Shown: piece by piece, positions 9,421 through 17,870 of the stretch
How the letters are laid out: the number at the start of each line of letters is the position of its first letter
Numbering within the stretch: the first letter of the stretch is position 1
Source of the DNA: Oscillospiraceae bacterium
Lineage (GTDB): Bacteria; Bacillota; Clostridia; Oscillospirales; Ruminococcaceae
Direction of reading: 5' to 3'
Assembly: GCA_017460835.1 (NCBI GenBank)
Contig: JAFUAD010000037.1
Span: 22,540-86,539 of the forward strand
DNA length: 64,000 nucleotides
Made by a program: the position numbers and the translations under genes
Notes under the pieces: model-generated
Databases searched by the model: none
Told to the model about the DNA's origin: nothing
The model's input: the letters and a program-made list of their open reading frames with translations, nothing else

Positions 9421-12400
9421 GCAGGAGGCTGCGATCGAAGCGCGGGGCGCATCACTGGTCGTCAGCGCGGCGGCAGGCAGCGGCAAGACCTCGGTTCTGG
9501 TCGAGCGGCTGATCCGCCTGCTGTCCGATTCCGAGCACCCCTGCCCGGCAGAGCGCATGATCGTCGCGACCTTTACCAATGACGCGGCAGGCGAGCTGCG
9601 CGCAAGGCTGAGCCGCAGTCTGACGGAGCGCCTGCTCGATGCGCCCGATGACCCGTGGCTCCGCCGGCAGCAGACCATGCTGCAAAGCGCCAGCATTTCG
9701 ACAATCCACAGCTTTTGTATTGCGCTGCTGCGGGAGCAGTTTGCGGCGCTCGATATCTCCGCGAGCTTCCGGATGATGGACGACGCGGAGGAAAAAACGC
9801 TCGCGGGCGCTGCCGCTGCTGCGGTGCTGGAGCAGCTCAGCGCCGATGCGGAGGAAAACCCGGAGATCCGGGCAGAGCAGAAGCTCCTGTTCGATGCCTT
9901 CTGCACGGCGGATGACCGCCCGCTTGAGGCGCTGCTCCGGTCGGTCTATACGCTGACCGAGCAGACGCCCTTCGGCGCATCGCTGCTGACCGAGGCCGCA
10001 GAGCAGTATGAAACCGGCAGCATGCGGCAGATCGCGGCGGAGGCGATCGGTGCAGAGCTCGATGAGATCATCCGGTACTATGACAAGGCCGTCGCGCTGT
10101 GCCGGGAGCTTCCGGCGGAAAAGCAGTTTGCGGTTTTGTGGGATGAATACACCGAAGCAGCCGGGCTGAAGGATGTGCTCAGTGAGGGCGATTTTACGCG
10201 GCTTTCCGAACTGATCGGTGCAAAGCGCGGCAGCTCGCTCCGGCCGCCCGGAAAAAAGGTCGATGCGGCACAGTGGGCAAAGGTCAAGGCGCTGCGTGAC
10301 AGAGGAAAGGCATGCCGGGATGCGCTGCGGTCGAAATGGACGGCGGCACTGCGCCTTTCCGATTCCGATTTTGCCCGTCACGGCGCGATTCTGCGCAGCC
10401 TTGCGCGGCTGACGGCGCAGTTCTCGGAGACGCTGTTTGCGATGAAGCAGGAGCGCAATGCGCTGGGCTTCGGAGATGTCATGACGCTGACGCTTTCTCT
10501 GCTCGCGGAAAAGCGCCCCGACGGCAGCATCCGCAAAACGCCGCTTGCCGGGCAGCTTTCGCAGCAGTATGAGTGCATCATGATCGACGAATTTCAGGAT
10601 GCCGACAATTTGCAGGATCTGATCTTCCGGATGCTCTCACGCGGGGGCGATGCCGCGCATTACGGCAGCAATCTGTTTTTTGTCGGCGACAGCAAGCAGT
10701 GCATTTACCGCTTCCGCAATGCAAACCCGAACAATTTTTACCGCGCCATGCGCGAGAGTGCGCTGTACCGGTCGCCGCAGCTCAGCGAAAACACCGTGAT
10801 TCACCTGAACCGCAATTTCCGCAGCGCCGGCGAGGTTGTCGATTTTGTCAATCAGATCTTCTCTGCGCTGATGACGGAGCAGGTCGGGGAAATCTCCTAT
10901 GACGGAACGCAGGCGCTGGTGCGCGGCGCCGAGTACCCGGAGGCAGAGCGCCCGGTCGAGCTGATGCTGCTCGAAAAGCCCGCGGATGAGGCAAAAGCGG
11001 TCGCTGCGCGGATTGCCGAACACCTGAACCGCGGGACGCCCGTCCGGGACAAGGACGGCACGCTGCGCCCCTGTGCGCCGAAGGATTTTCTGCTGCTCTT
11101 CCGCAATAAGACCCATGTGCCGGAATATGCTGCGGCGCTGACGGCGCTCGGCATCCCGGTCTGCCGGATCGAACGGAGCAGCTATCTGCAATCGCCGGAA
11201 ATCATGCTGCTGCTGGATATTCTCCGGGCAATCGACAACCCGCTGCTCGATATCTCCGCAGCGGCGGCGATGCTTTCGCCGATGATCGGCTTCACGCTCG
11301 ACGAGCTGACCGCCGTCCGCATCTATGACCGGAAGCGCAGCCTGTTTCAGTCCGTGCAGAAGCTCCTTGCCGATGCGGATGACGGGGAGACCGGCGCAGA
11401 GCCCGCGCTCATCGGAAAATGCAGGAGCTTCTGCGGATTTCTTGAATCCATGCGGCTGTATTCAGCGATGGAAACACCGGAGCAGCTCATCCGGCGCGTG
11501 TATCAGCAGACCGATTTCCTCGGCATGATGCAGATGACGGAGGGCGGCGAGCAGAAAAAGGCCAATCTCCGCGCGCTGATCGCTCACGCGAAAAAATTTG
11601 AGGAAATCAGCAGCGGCGGGCTCTCGGCATTTCTGCGCTATGTGGATACGATGCTGGAGCGCGATCAGGATTTGCAGGGCGGCGGCGTGCCTGCCGGAAC
11701 CGAGAATGTTGTGCAGATCAAGACGATTCACGGCTCAAAGGGGCTCGAAGCGCCGTTTGTGATTCTCTGCTGTTCGGACAGCCGCTTTTCGGGCAAGGAC
11801 AGCAGCGAGACACTGCAATTTCATGCGGAGCTCGGCATCGGCTTCCGGCTGCATGACCCCGAGACGCTGACCCGCGGCATGAGCCTGCCGTATCTGGCGA
11901 TTTTTCAGCGCAATGACGCCGAAATGCGCAGTGAGGAGCTGCGGCTGCTCTATGTCGCGCTGACCAGAGCACGAGAGCACCTGATTCTGCCGATCCGGCA
12001 CAGCGCAAATTATGCGAACAATCTTGCGGCATTTGCTGCGGAGCAGGATGCCTTCGGCGGACAGGATGACGCCCTGACGGGGAGCATCGGCTGCATGCGC
12101 GACTGGATGACCGCGGTGCTGATCCGGAACCCCGGCTGCGAGGCGCTGCGGCGGGAATTTGATCTCGAATGCGGCAGCGATGCAGCGCAGAAGCTCCTTT
12201 CGGTGCGGGTTGACCGCATCGCGCAGGAGGATGCGGCAGAAACTGAAGCCGAGGAGACTGCCGAGGCGGCGGAGGCTGCTGCCGACCCCGCGCTGACGGC
12301 GCTGCTGAAGGAACAGTGCGCGTGGCGGTATGAAAGCCGCGAGGCGGGGCTGACCGCAAAATACGGCGTTTCGGAGCTTGCAAAGGCGGAGGATTTCTCC

Positions 12401-12970
12401 GCGCCGCTGCGCAAGCCGCTGTTCATGCGCGAAAAGCACGGGCTCTCCGGCGCCGAGCGCGGCACTGCCGTCCACACCTTTTTGCAGTATGCCGACTTTG
12501 CGGCGGCCGCATCGGATGTGCAGGCAGAGGTCGTGCGGCTCCGTACACTGGGCAGGCTGACCGCAAAGCAGGCGGAGGCCGTCGCAAAAAGCCGTATCTC
12601 CGACTTTTTCGCATCGGAGCTGTATGAGCGGATCCGCAATGCAAAGCAGATCTGGCGGGAGCAGAAATTCACCGTCCGGCTCAGCGACCTGCACCTCAGC
12701 GGCACGCTCGCAGGGCTCGGCGCGGAATATGCCGGCACGGAGGGCATGCTGATCGGCATTATGGATCTGGTCTTTGAGGAGGAGGACGGGCTGGTGCTCG
12801 TTGATTACAAAACCGACCGGGTACGGGCGCCGGAGGAGCTGCTGGAGCATTACACCGAGCAGATTCACCTCTATGCCGAGGCGCTGCGGCTGGTGATGCA
12901 GAAACCGGTCAGGGCGTGCTGCCTGTATTCCCTGACCCTGAACCGGACGGTTCCGGTCAGAATGAGGTGA
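9401..12970 (+). CDS. addA: ATP-dependent helicase/nuclease subunit A (AddA)
   Basis: A UvrD/RecB-type (SF1) helicase-nuclease of 1189 residues. The N-terminus WTPEQEAAIEARGASLVVSA is followed by Walker A AAAGSGKTS (~residues 25-33). The Walker B motif is IMIDEFQDAD (~395), and further helicase motifs include FVGDSKQCIYRFRNA and LLYVALTRAREHL. The C-terminal RecB-like nuclease motif is GIMDLVFEE..LVLVDYKTDRV (~1115-1137). An Ala/Glu-rich insertion (~residues 948-965) separates the helicase core from the C-terminal part. It begins inside the end of addB and is followed after 7 bp by a kinase-like gene. Length and motif order are normal for AddA. Confidence 0.96.
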   Translation: MSRWTPEQEAAIEARGASLVVSAAAGSGKTSVLVERLIRLLSDSEHPCPAERMIVATFTNDAAGELRARLSRSLTERLLDAPDDPWLRRQQTMLQSASISTIHSFCIALLREQFAALDISASFRMMDDAEEKTLAGAAAAAVLEQLSADAEENPEIRAEQKLLFDAFCTADDRPLEALLRSVYTLTEQTPFGASLLTEAAEQYETGSMRQIAAEAIGAELDEIIRYYDKAVALCRELPAEKQFAVLWDEYTEAAGLKDVLSEGDFTRLSELIGAKRGSSLRPPGKKVDAAQWAKVKALRDRGKACRDALRSKWTAALRLSDSDFARHGAILRSLARLTAQFSETLFAMKQERNALGFGDVMTLTLSLLAEKRPDGSIRKTPLAGQLSQQYECIMIDEFQDADNLQDLIFRMLSRGGDAAHYGSNLFFVGDSKQCIYRFRNANPNNFYRAMRESALYRSPQLSENTVIHLNRNFRSAGEVVDFVNQIFSALMTEQVGEISYDGTQALVRGAEYPEAERPVELMLLEKPADEAKAVAARIAEHLNRGTPVRDKDGTLRPCAPKDFLLLFRNKTHVPEYAAALTALGIPVCRIERSSYLQSPEIMLLLDILRAIDNPLLDISAAAAMLSPMIGFTLDELTAVRIYDRKRSLFQSVQKLLADADDGETGAEPALIGKCRSFCGFLESMRLYSAMETPEQLIRRVYQQTDFLGMMQMTEGGEQKKANLRALIAHAKKFEEISSGGLSAFLRYVDTMLERDQDLQGGGVPAGTENVVQIKTIHGSKGLEAPFVILCCSDSRFSGKDSSETLQFHAELGIGFRLHDPETLTRGMSLPYLAIFQRNDAEMRSEELRLLYVALTRAREHLILPIRHSANYANNLAAFAAEQDAFGGQDDALTGSIGCMRDWMTAVLIRNPGCEALRREFDLECGSDAAQKLLSVRVDRIAQEDAAETEAEETAEAAEAAADPALTALLKEQCAWRYESREAGLTAKYGVSELAKAEDFSAPLRKPLFMREKHGLSGAERGTAVHTFLQYADFAAAASDVQAEVVRLRTLGRLTAKQAEAVAKSRISDFFASELYERIRNAKQIWREQKFTVRLSDLHLSGTLAGLGAEYAGTEGMLIGIMDLVFEEEDGLVLVDYKTDRVRAPEELLEHYTEQIHLYAEALRLVMQKPVRACCLYSLTLNRTVPVRMR

Positions 12971-12977
12971 GGGTGCG

Positions 12978-14012
12978 GTGCTTCAGATCACATTAGCGGA
13001 GATCAGAACGGTTCTGCATGCATTTCAGATTCCGGAGGATGCAGCGGATTTCTGCGAATTGCAGCGCTATGATTACCCGGATCATGACCCGAAGCGCCGG
13101 GATGTGCGGCTGATTGTCAAGGCGGTGTTCCGGGCGCGTCCGCCGGTGGTGCTCCGGTTCAAATCCGAGCCCGGCATATCCGCGCAGAGTATCGAGGCAC
13201 AGTGCCGCTTCGCCGAAATGCTCCGACAGGGCGGCATCGAAACGCCGTATCAGTATACCAGCGGCGTGCGCTATGCAGCGGCATACAGCCTGCACGGCTA
13301 TGATGTGACTGTCACGGCGGAGGATTTCTGCGAGGGCGAGGTCAAGGCCGTGGACTGCCGGACTGCCCGGATGACCGGCGAGCTGCTCGCCCGGATGCAC
13401 GATCTCTCCGAGCAGAACGGCGCGCAGCTCCATCTCAATACGCTCTTTGACCCGCTCAGCCGGAATGATCTGTTTGATGTGTCCGCTTTTTCGGAAAACA
13501 AAGAACAGCTCCGGAAAATCGCACCGGAGCTGTATGATGAGATCGAAGCACTTGCCGCCGAGCGGATGCAGCATGCCGCCGTTTTCCGGGATGCATCCCG
13601 CTTTGCCGTGCAGGGAGATATCAGCCTTTGTAATCTGTATGAAACGGCAGACGGGCGCCTCGGCGTCTTTGACTTCAACAACAGCGGCGACAATGTGCTG
13701 TATTATGATGCGGTGATGCAGGCGGTTTTTGAGGCGACGCTCATGGATTATGCCGAGGCGGATACGCCGGAGCGCGAGCAGAACATTCTCGCGGCATTTC
13801 TCAGCGGATACGGCAGCATCCGCCCCTTTACGGAGCAGCAGCGGGAGGCTTTTCCGCATTTATACGCATTGCTGACCGCGTTTGCGAGCGGGAGAATGCG
13901 GTATCATGCCGACAGCCTGACGGCCTTGCTCGGCAGCGGCAGAACGGATGAGGCTCTGGTCTGCATGGAAATGATCCGGCATGATCTGATGAATCTGCGC
14001 GAAATGCCGTGA
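12978..14012 (+). CDS. APH/choline-kinase-fold phosphotransferase, substrate unknown
   Basis: 344 residues from a GTG start with GAGGTGAGGG upstream. The aminoglycoside-phosphotransferase fold is suggested by a lysine/arginine-rich nucleotide-binding half (VLRFKSEPGIS), the catalytic-loop-like motif FAVQGDISLCNLY (~residue 213) and the metal-binding-like motif LGVFDFNNSGD (~227). The usual HxD of the catalytic loop is replaced by QGD, as in several members that phosphorylate small metabolites. The gene sits 7 bp after addA and overlaps nothing downstream. A resistance role is not supported: there is no mobile context and the operon is a housekeeping one. The substrate could be an amino sugar, homoserine-like or choline-like alcohol; I cannot decide. 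Confidence 0.65.
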   Translation: MLQITLAEIRTVLHAFQIPEDAADFCELQRYDYPDHDPKRRDVRLIVKAVFRARPPVVLRFKSEPGISAQSIEAQCRFAEMLRQGGIETPYQYTSGVRYAAAYSLHGYDVTVTAEDFCEGEVKAVDCRTARMTGELLARMHDLSEQNGAQLHLNTLFDPLSRNDLFDVSAFSENKEQLRKIAPELYDEIEALAAERMQHAAVFRDASRFAVQGDISLCNLYETADGRLGVFDFNNSGDNVLYYDAVMQAVFEATLMDYAEADTPEREQNILAAFLSGYGSIRPFTEQQREAFPHLYALLTAFASGRMRYHADSLTALLGSGRTDEALVCMEMIRHDLMNLREMP

Positions 14013-14059
14013 TAGAACGGTACGATCATATCAATCATATCAATGAAGGAGGTTTTATT

Positions 14060-14779
14060 ATGACAGCGACAACCGAACAGCTGCGGGAGGCAGTGGAAAA
14101 GGCAAAAACCGTCGTATTCTTCGGCGGGGCGGGCGTCTCGACCGAGAGCGGCATTCCGGATTTCCGGAGCGTGGACGGGCTGTATCATCAGAAGTATGAC
14201 TACCCGCCCGAGACCATCCTCAGCCACAGCTTTTTCCTGCGGCACACCGAGGAATTCTACAAATTCTACCGCGACAAGCTGCTCAGCCACGACGCTAAGC
14301 CGAATGCCGCACACAAAAAGCTCGCAGAATGGGAGCAGCAGGGCAAGCTGAATGCAGTCATCACACAGAATATTGACGGGCTGCATCAGGCGGCGGGCAG
14401 CAAAAAGGTGCTCGAGCTGCACGGCAGTGTGCTCCGCAATTACTGCATGGACTGCGGGAAATTTCACGGTGTTGCGGCGGTCCGGGACAGCAGGGGGCTT
14501 CCGCGCTGCGATGCCTGCGGCGGACTGATCAAGCCGGATGTTGTGCTCTATGAGGAGGGGCTCGATCAGGATATCATGGAGGAGGCGGTGCGCTGCATCC
14601 GCGAGGCGGATATGATGATTATCGGCGGAACGTCGCTCGCGGTGTATCCGGCGGCGGGGCTGATTCATTATTTCCGCGGGGATACGCTGGCACTCGTCAA
14701 CCGCGATGAGACGCCGCTCGACGCCCGCGCAGACTTTGTGCTGCATTCAAAGATCGGAGAGGTGTTCTCTGCGCTGTGA
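14060..14779 (+). CDS. cobB: Sirtuin, NAD-dependent protein deacylase
   Basis: 239 residues starting at 14060, behind AAGGAGG. Sirtuin motifs in order: GGAGVSTESGIPDFRS (~20-35, NAD binding), TQNIDGLH (~103), catalytic His in LELHGS (~121), two zinc-binding CxxC pairs (CMDC and CDAC), and GGTSLAVYPAAGL near the end. The family removes acyl groups from protein lysines using NAD. It is the last gene of the addBA operon and is followed by a hairpin-rich non-coding stretch. Length and motifs are complete. Confidence 0.95.
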   Translation: MTATTEQLREAVEKAKTVVFFGGAGVSTESGIPDFRSVDGLYHQKYDYPPETILSHSFFLRHTEEFYKFYRDKLLSHDAKPNAAHKKLAEWEQQGKLNAVITQNIDGLHQAAGSKKVLELHGSVLRNYCMDCGKFHGVAAVRDSRGLPRCDACGGLIKPDVVLYEEGLDQDIMEEAVRCIREADMMIIGGTSLAVYPAAGLIHYFRGDTLALVNRDETPLDARADFVLHSKIGEVFSAL

Positions 14780-15043
14780 GCAATAATAAGGTATCGCTGC
14801 GCGATGATCTATCATGGAGCTCCGCTCCATGCCTCGCTTAAGAGGCATTGCCCATTAAGAATCCCAATATGAGAAATAATATAAAAAATACGAACATACG
14901 CACATTTCACTTGTAATGGGATTCTAAAAGGAATACCCTAATAAACAGGGTATGGGGCTCGATGTTTGCGCAGCAAATCTGACACAGCAACGCGAGGAGA
15001 GCCCCATTATCAATTCATCGGAGATACATCTTTATCGACAAAC
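14780..15043. other. Hairpin-rich non-coding stretch
   Basis: No convincing gene. It holds a series of inverted repeats: TGGAGCTCCGCTCCA; GCCTCGCTTAAGAGGC; AGAATCCCA (14857) with TGGGATTCT (14919); ATACCCT..AGGGTAT; and TGGGGCTC (14952) with GAGCCCCA (15000). The middle is AT-rich. It may be a degenerate insertion or a REP-like composite; I see no second copy in the window. Confidence 0.5.
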
Positions 15044-15076
15044 AGAGGGGAGAGAACCTGCATTCTCTCCCCTTTT
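15044..15076. terminator. Terminator shared by sirtuin and rubrerythrin transcripts
   Basis: An 11-bp perfect stem (AGGGGAGAGAA/TTCTCTCCCCT) with TTTT to the right. It lies 10 bp from the rubrerythrin stop. Confidence 0.7.
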
Positions 15077-15085
15077 CATGCGGAA

Positions 15086-15625
15086 TCAGAAATTTTCTGC
15101 GCGGAGCTTGAAATATGCCTGCGGATGCTTGCAGACCGGACATACTGCCGGCGCCTTCTTGCCGATGACAATGTGACCGCAGTTCGAGCACTCCCAGATC
15201 ATATCGCCGTCTCTGGAGAAGACCAGCCCCTCCTGCACATTCTTCAGCAGCTTGCGGTAGCGCTCCTCGTGTACCTTCTCGATCTTGCCGACCATCTCAA
15301 AGAGCGCCGCGATTCTCGTAAAGCCCTCCTCGCGCGCGACCTTCGCGAACTCCACATACATGTCTGTCCACTCGTAATTCTCGCCCTCGGCAGCCGCCGT
15401 CAGGTTCGCGATCGTATCCGGAATCTCGCCGCCGTTCAGCTCCTTGAACCAGAGCTTTGCGTGCTCCTTTTCATTGTTTGCGGTTTCCTCGAAGATCTCA
15501 GCAATCTGCACATAGCCTTCCTTGCGCGCCTTCGATGCAAAATAGGTGTACTTATTGCGCGCCTGCGATTCTCCTGCAAATGCTGCCATCAGATTCGCTT
15601 CTGTTCTTGAGCCCTTCAGTTCCAT
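15086..15625 (-). CDS. rbr: Rubrerythrin
   Basis: A 179-residue non-haem di-iron peroxidase that reduces hydrogen peroxide in anaerobes. The N-terminal ferritin-like four-helix domain shows the diiron ligands: E in [10 protein letters not shown], ExxH in [11 protein letters not shown] in [12 protein letters not shown] and ExxH in KVHEERY. The C-terminal rubredoxin-like domain has CSNCGH and CPVCKHP, the four iron cysteines. The start at 15625 follows GGAGGAACCAATC. Single-gene unit with its own promoter; the promoter spacer is a palindrome, suggesting repressor control by oxidative stress. Confidence 0.97.
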   Translation of the reverse strand: MELKGSRTEANLMAAFAGESQARNKYTYFASKARKEGYVQIAEIFEETANNEKEHAKLWFKELNGGEIPDTIANLTAAAEGENYEWTDMYVEFAKVAREEGFTRIAALFEMVGKIEKVHEERYRKLLKNVQEGLVFSRDGDMIWECSNCGHIVIGKKAPAVCPVCKHPQAYFKLRAENF

Positions 15626-15692
15626 GATTGGTTCCTCCTCAGTATCATATTTTTGCGGGATTTCAGATGTTCCTTCCGGACATCTTCCTATC

Positions 15693-15721
15693 ATTATAAC
15701 ATAGAATTTCTATGTTGTCAA
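15693..15721 (-). promoter_or_regulatory. Promoter of rbr with 19-bp palindromic operator between -35 and -10
   Basis: Read leftward: TTGACA (15721-15716), 17-bp spacer, TATAAT (15698-15693). The spacer plus one base at each side forms the perfect inverted repeat AACATAGAA-A-TTCTATGTT (15698-15716). A protein bound there would block RNA polymerase. Its identity (PerR/Fur-like or other) is not shown by the sequence. Confidence 0.8.
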
Positions 15722-15781
15722 GGGGGATTTTGTGAAAAGCGGAAAAATTCCGGATAGCCCGGAAATCGCCGCCCGCCGCTC

Positions 15782-15810
15782 TTGACAAATCACGCAAAAT
15801 CGAATAAAAT
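15782..15810 (+). promoter_or_regulatory. Promoter of the aspS T-box leader
   Basis: TTGACA 15782-15787, 17-bp spacer, TAAAAT 15805-15810. Confidence 0.8.
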
Positions 15811-15816
15811 AAGTGC

Positions 15817-16066
15817 AGGAGACCCGCGCTCCACGGAAATCCGGCCAGAGAGACAGCGCCGTAAGGCTGAAAGCGCGTCACGGAAAGTAGCAGCAGCGGC
15901 AACACTCCCGCGCGCAGAGCCCTGCGCGGAACTTACCAAATGCCCCAAAAAAGTGAACCGGATCTGCAAAATGCGCCGGTTAAATCGGGTGGCACCGCGG
16001 GTTTTCATGCTATGAAACGCTCGTCCCGAAGCAGTCTGAATCAGCAGGCAGCTTTGGGGCGTTTTT
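15817..16066 (+). promoter_or_regulatory. T-box riboswitch upstream of aspS
   Basis: The T-box core GGGTGGCACCGCGG lies at 15987-16000, followed by antiterminator hairpin TTTCAT/ATGAAA (16003-16017). The competing terminator is CGTCCCGAAGC (16022-16032) pairing with GCTTTGGGGCG (16051-16061), then TTTTT. Stem I features are seen upstream: AGAGAGA near 15847 and GGCTGAAAGC at ~15865. Uncharged tRNA should stabilise the antiterminator and switch aspS on. I could not locate a GAC specifier with confidence; an AAC triplet at 15901-15903 falls in the plausible interval. Confidence 0.9.
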
Positions 16067-16087
16067 ATTTTTACAGGAGGATTTTTT

Positions 16088-17833
16088 ATGTACCGTACAG
16101 TTATGTGCAATGCGCTGCGGCCGGAGCACATCGGGCAGACCGTCTCGCTTGCGGGCTGGGTTGACACCATCCGCGACCACGGCGGCGTGCTGTTCCTTGC
16201 GCTGCGCGACGAAACCGGCATCACGCAGGTCGTCTTTCATGACGACGAGATGCTGAAAGGCATCGGCAGAGAGAGCGTGATCTCCGTCACCGGCGAGGTC
16301 GTCGAGCGCGACGCCGAAACCGTTGACCCGAAGCTCGAAACCGGTCTGGTTGAGGTGCTCGTGAAGGAAATGGAGCTGCTCGGGCCGTCGAAGTCCATGC
16401 TGCCGTTTATCCCGGCAGAGTCGCTCGATACCCGCGAGGAGGTGCGCCTGAAGTACCGCTACCTCGACCTCAGAAACCCGAAAATTCACGAAAACATCAT
16501 TCTCCGCTCGAAGGTCATCACCTTCCTGCGCCGGAAGATGGAGGAGCTGGGCTTCCTCGATATCCAGACGCCGATCCTGACGGCCTCCTCGCCGGAGGGC
16601 GCGCGCGACTTCCTCGTGCCGAGCAGAAAGCACAAGGGCAAGTTCTATGCGCTGCCGCAGGCGCCGCAGCAGTTCAAGCAGCTTCTCATGGTCTCCGGCT
16701 TCAACAAGTATTATCAGATCGCGCCCTGCTTCCGCGATGAGGATGCGCGGCAGGATCGCTCTCCGGGCGAGTTCTATCAGCTCGATTTTGAAATGGCATT
16801 CGCAACGCAGGACGAGGTTCTGGCGGTCTGTCAGGAGGTCATCTCCGAGACCTTCAAACAGTTCAAGCCGGATTCCGTGATCTCCGAGGCGCCGTTCGAG
16901 CGCATCACCTACCGCGATTCGATGATGAAATACGGCACGGATAAGCCCGACCTGCGCAACCCGCTTCAGATCATCGACCTGACGGATTTCTTTGCAAATG
17001 TCGATTTCCCGATCTTCAAGGGCAAGCCGGTTCGCGGCATTGTCGCGGACTGCGCAGGCTGCTCCAAGAAATTCTTTGAGGATTCGCTGAAATTCGCGAC
17101 CTCGATCGGCATGAAGGGGCTCGGCTATCTGACCGCTGTCGAGGGTCAGGCGAATTTCAAGGGCCCGATCGACAAGTTCCTCAGCGATGCACAGCGTGAG
17201 GAGATCCGGCAGATCTCCGGCATCAGGGACGGCGAGACCGTGTTCTTCATCTCTGACAAGAAGGGCACTGTGGACAGCTACGCCGGCCAGATTCGCACAT
17301 GGCTCGGCGAGCGGCTGAACCTGATCGAGGAAAATGCCTTCCGCTTCTGCTTTGTTGTCGATTTCCCGATGTACGAGATCAACGAGGAGACCCACAAGCT
17401 CGACTTCACGCACAACCCGTTCTCCATGCCGCAGGGCGGTCTGGAGGCGCTGGAGAATCAGGACCCGCTGGAGATTCTGGCCTATCAGTACGATCTGGTC
17501 TGCAACGGCATCGAGCTCGCGTCCGGCGCTGTCCGGAATCACAGCGTTGAGATCATGAAGAAGGCCTTTGCGCTTGCGGGATACACCGAGGAGGAGCTCG
17601 CCGCACGGTTCTCCGCGCTGTATACCGCCTTCCAGTACGGCGCACCGCCGCATGCCGGCATGGCGCCCGGCATCGACCGCATGATCATGCTGCTCGCCGA
17701 TACCGAGACGATCCGCAATGTCATTGCCTTCCCGCTGAACGGCAATGCACAGGATCTTCTGCTCGGCGCACCGTCTGTCGTCACGGAGCAGCAGCTTCGT
17801 GAGGCAAATATTCAGATTCGCGAGGAAAGCTGA
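16088..17833 (+). CDS. aspS: Aspartyl-tRNA synthetase
   Basis: A class II synthetase charging tRNA-Asp (and possibly tRNA-Asn). 581 residues, normal for the bacterial type. It has an N-terminal OB-fold anticodon-binding domain (GWVDTIRDHGGVLFLALRD) and class II motif 1/2 (PILTASSPEGARDFLVPSR, CFRDEDARQDRSPGEF). The bacterial GAD insertion lies at about 280-420, and motif 3 is GAPPHAGMAPGIDRMIML. The start follows an AGGAGG box. Expression is controlled by the T-box leader directly upstream. A lipoprotein gene follows 37 bp after the stop with no terminator between. Confidence 0.97.
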   Translation: MYRTVMCNALRPEHIGQTVSLAGWVDTIRDHGGVLFLALRDETGITQVVFHDDEMLKGIGRESVISVTGEVVERDAETVDPKLETGLVEVLVKEMELLGPSKSMLPFIPAESLDTREEVRLKYRYLDLRNPKIHENIILRSKVITFLRRKMEELGFLDIQTPILTASSPEGARDFLVPSRKHKGKFYALPQAPQQFKQLLMVSGFNKYYQIAPCFRDEDARQDRSPGEFYQLDFEMAFATQDEVLAVCQEVISETFKQFKPDSVISEAPFERITYRDSMMKYGTDKPDLRNPLQIIDLTDFFANVDFPIFKGKPVRGIVADCAGCSKKFFEDSLKFATSIGMKGLGYLTAVEGQANFKGPIDKFLSDAQREEIRQISGIRDGETVFFISDKKGTVDSYAGQIRTWLGERLNLIEENAFRFCFVVDFPMYEINEETHKLDFTHNPFSMPQGGLEALENQDPLEILAYQYDLVCNGIELASGAVRNHSVEIMKKAFALAGYTEEELAARFSALYTAFQYGAPPHAGMAPGIDRMIMLLADTETIRNVIAFPLNGNAQDLLLGAPSVVTEQQLREANIQIREES

Positions 17834-17870
17834 AAACGAGGAAACCGATAATTCGGGTGAGGAGAACAAT

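Noticed and set aside
12978-14012. Aminoglycoside resistance gene
   Set aside because: Only the fold is shared; the catalytic loop lacks HxD, and the gene is embedded in a DNA-repair operon without mobile DNA.
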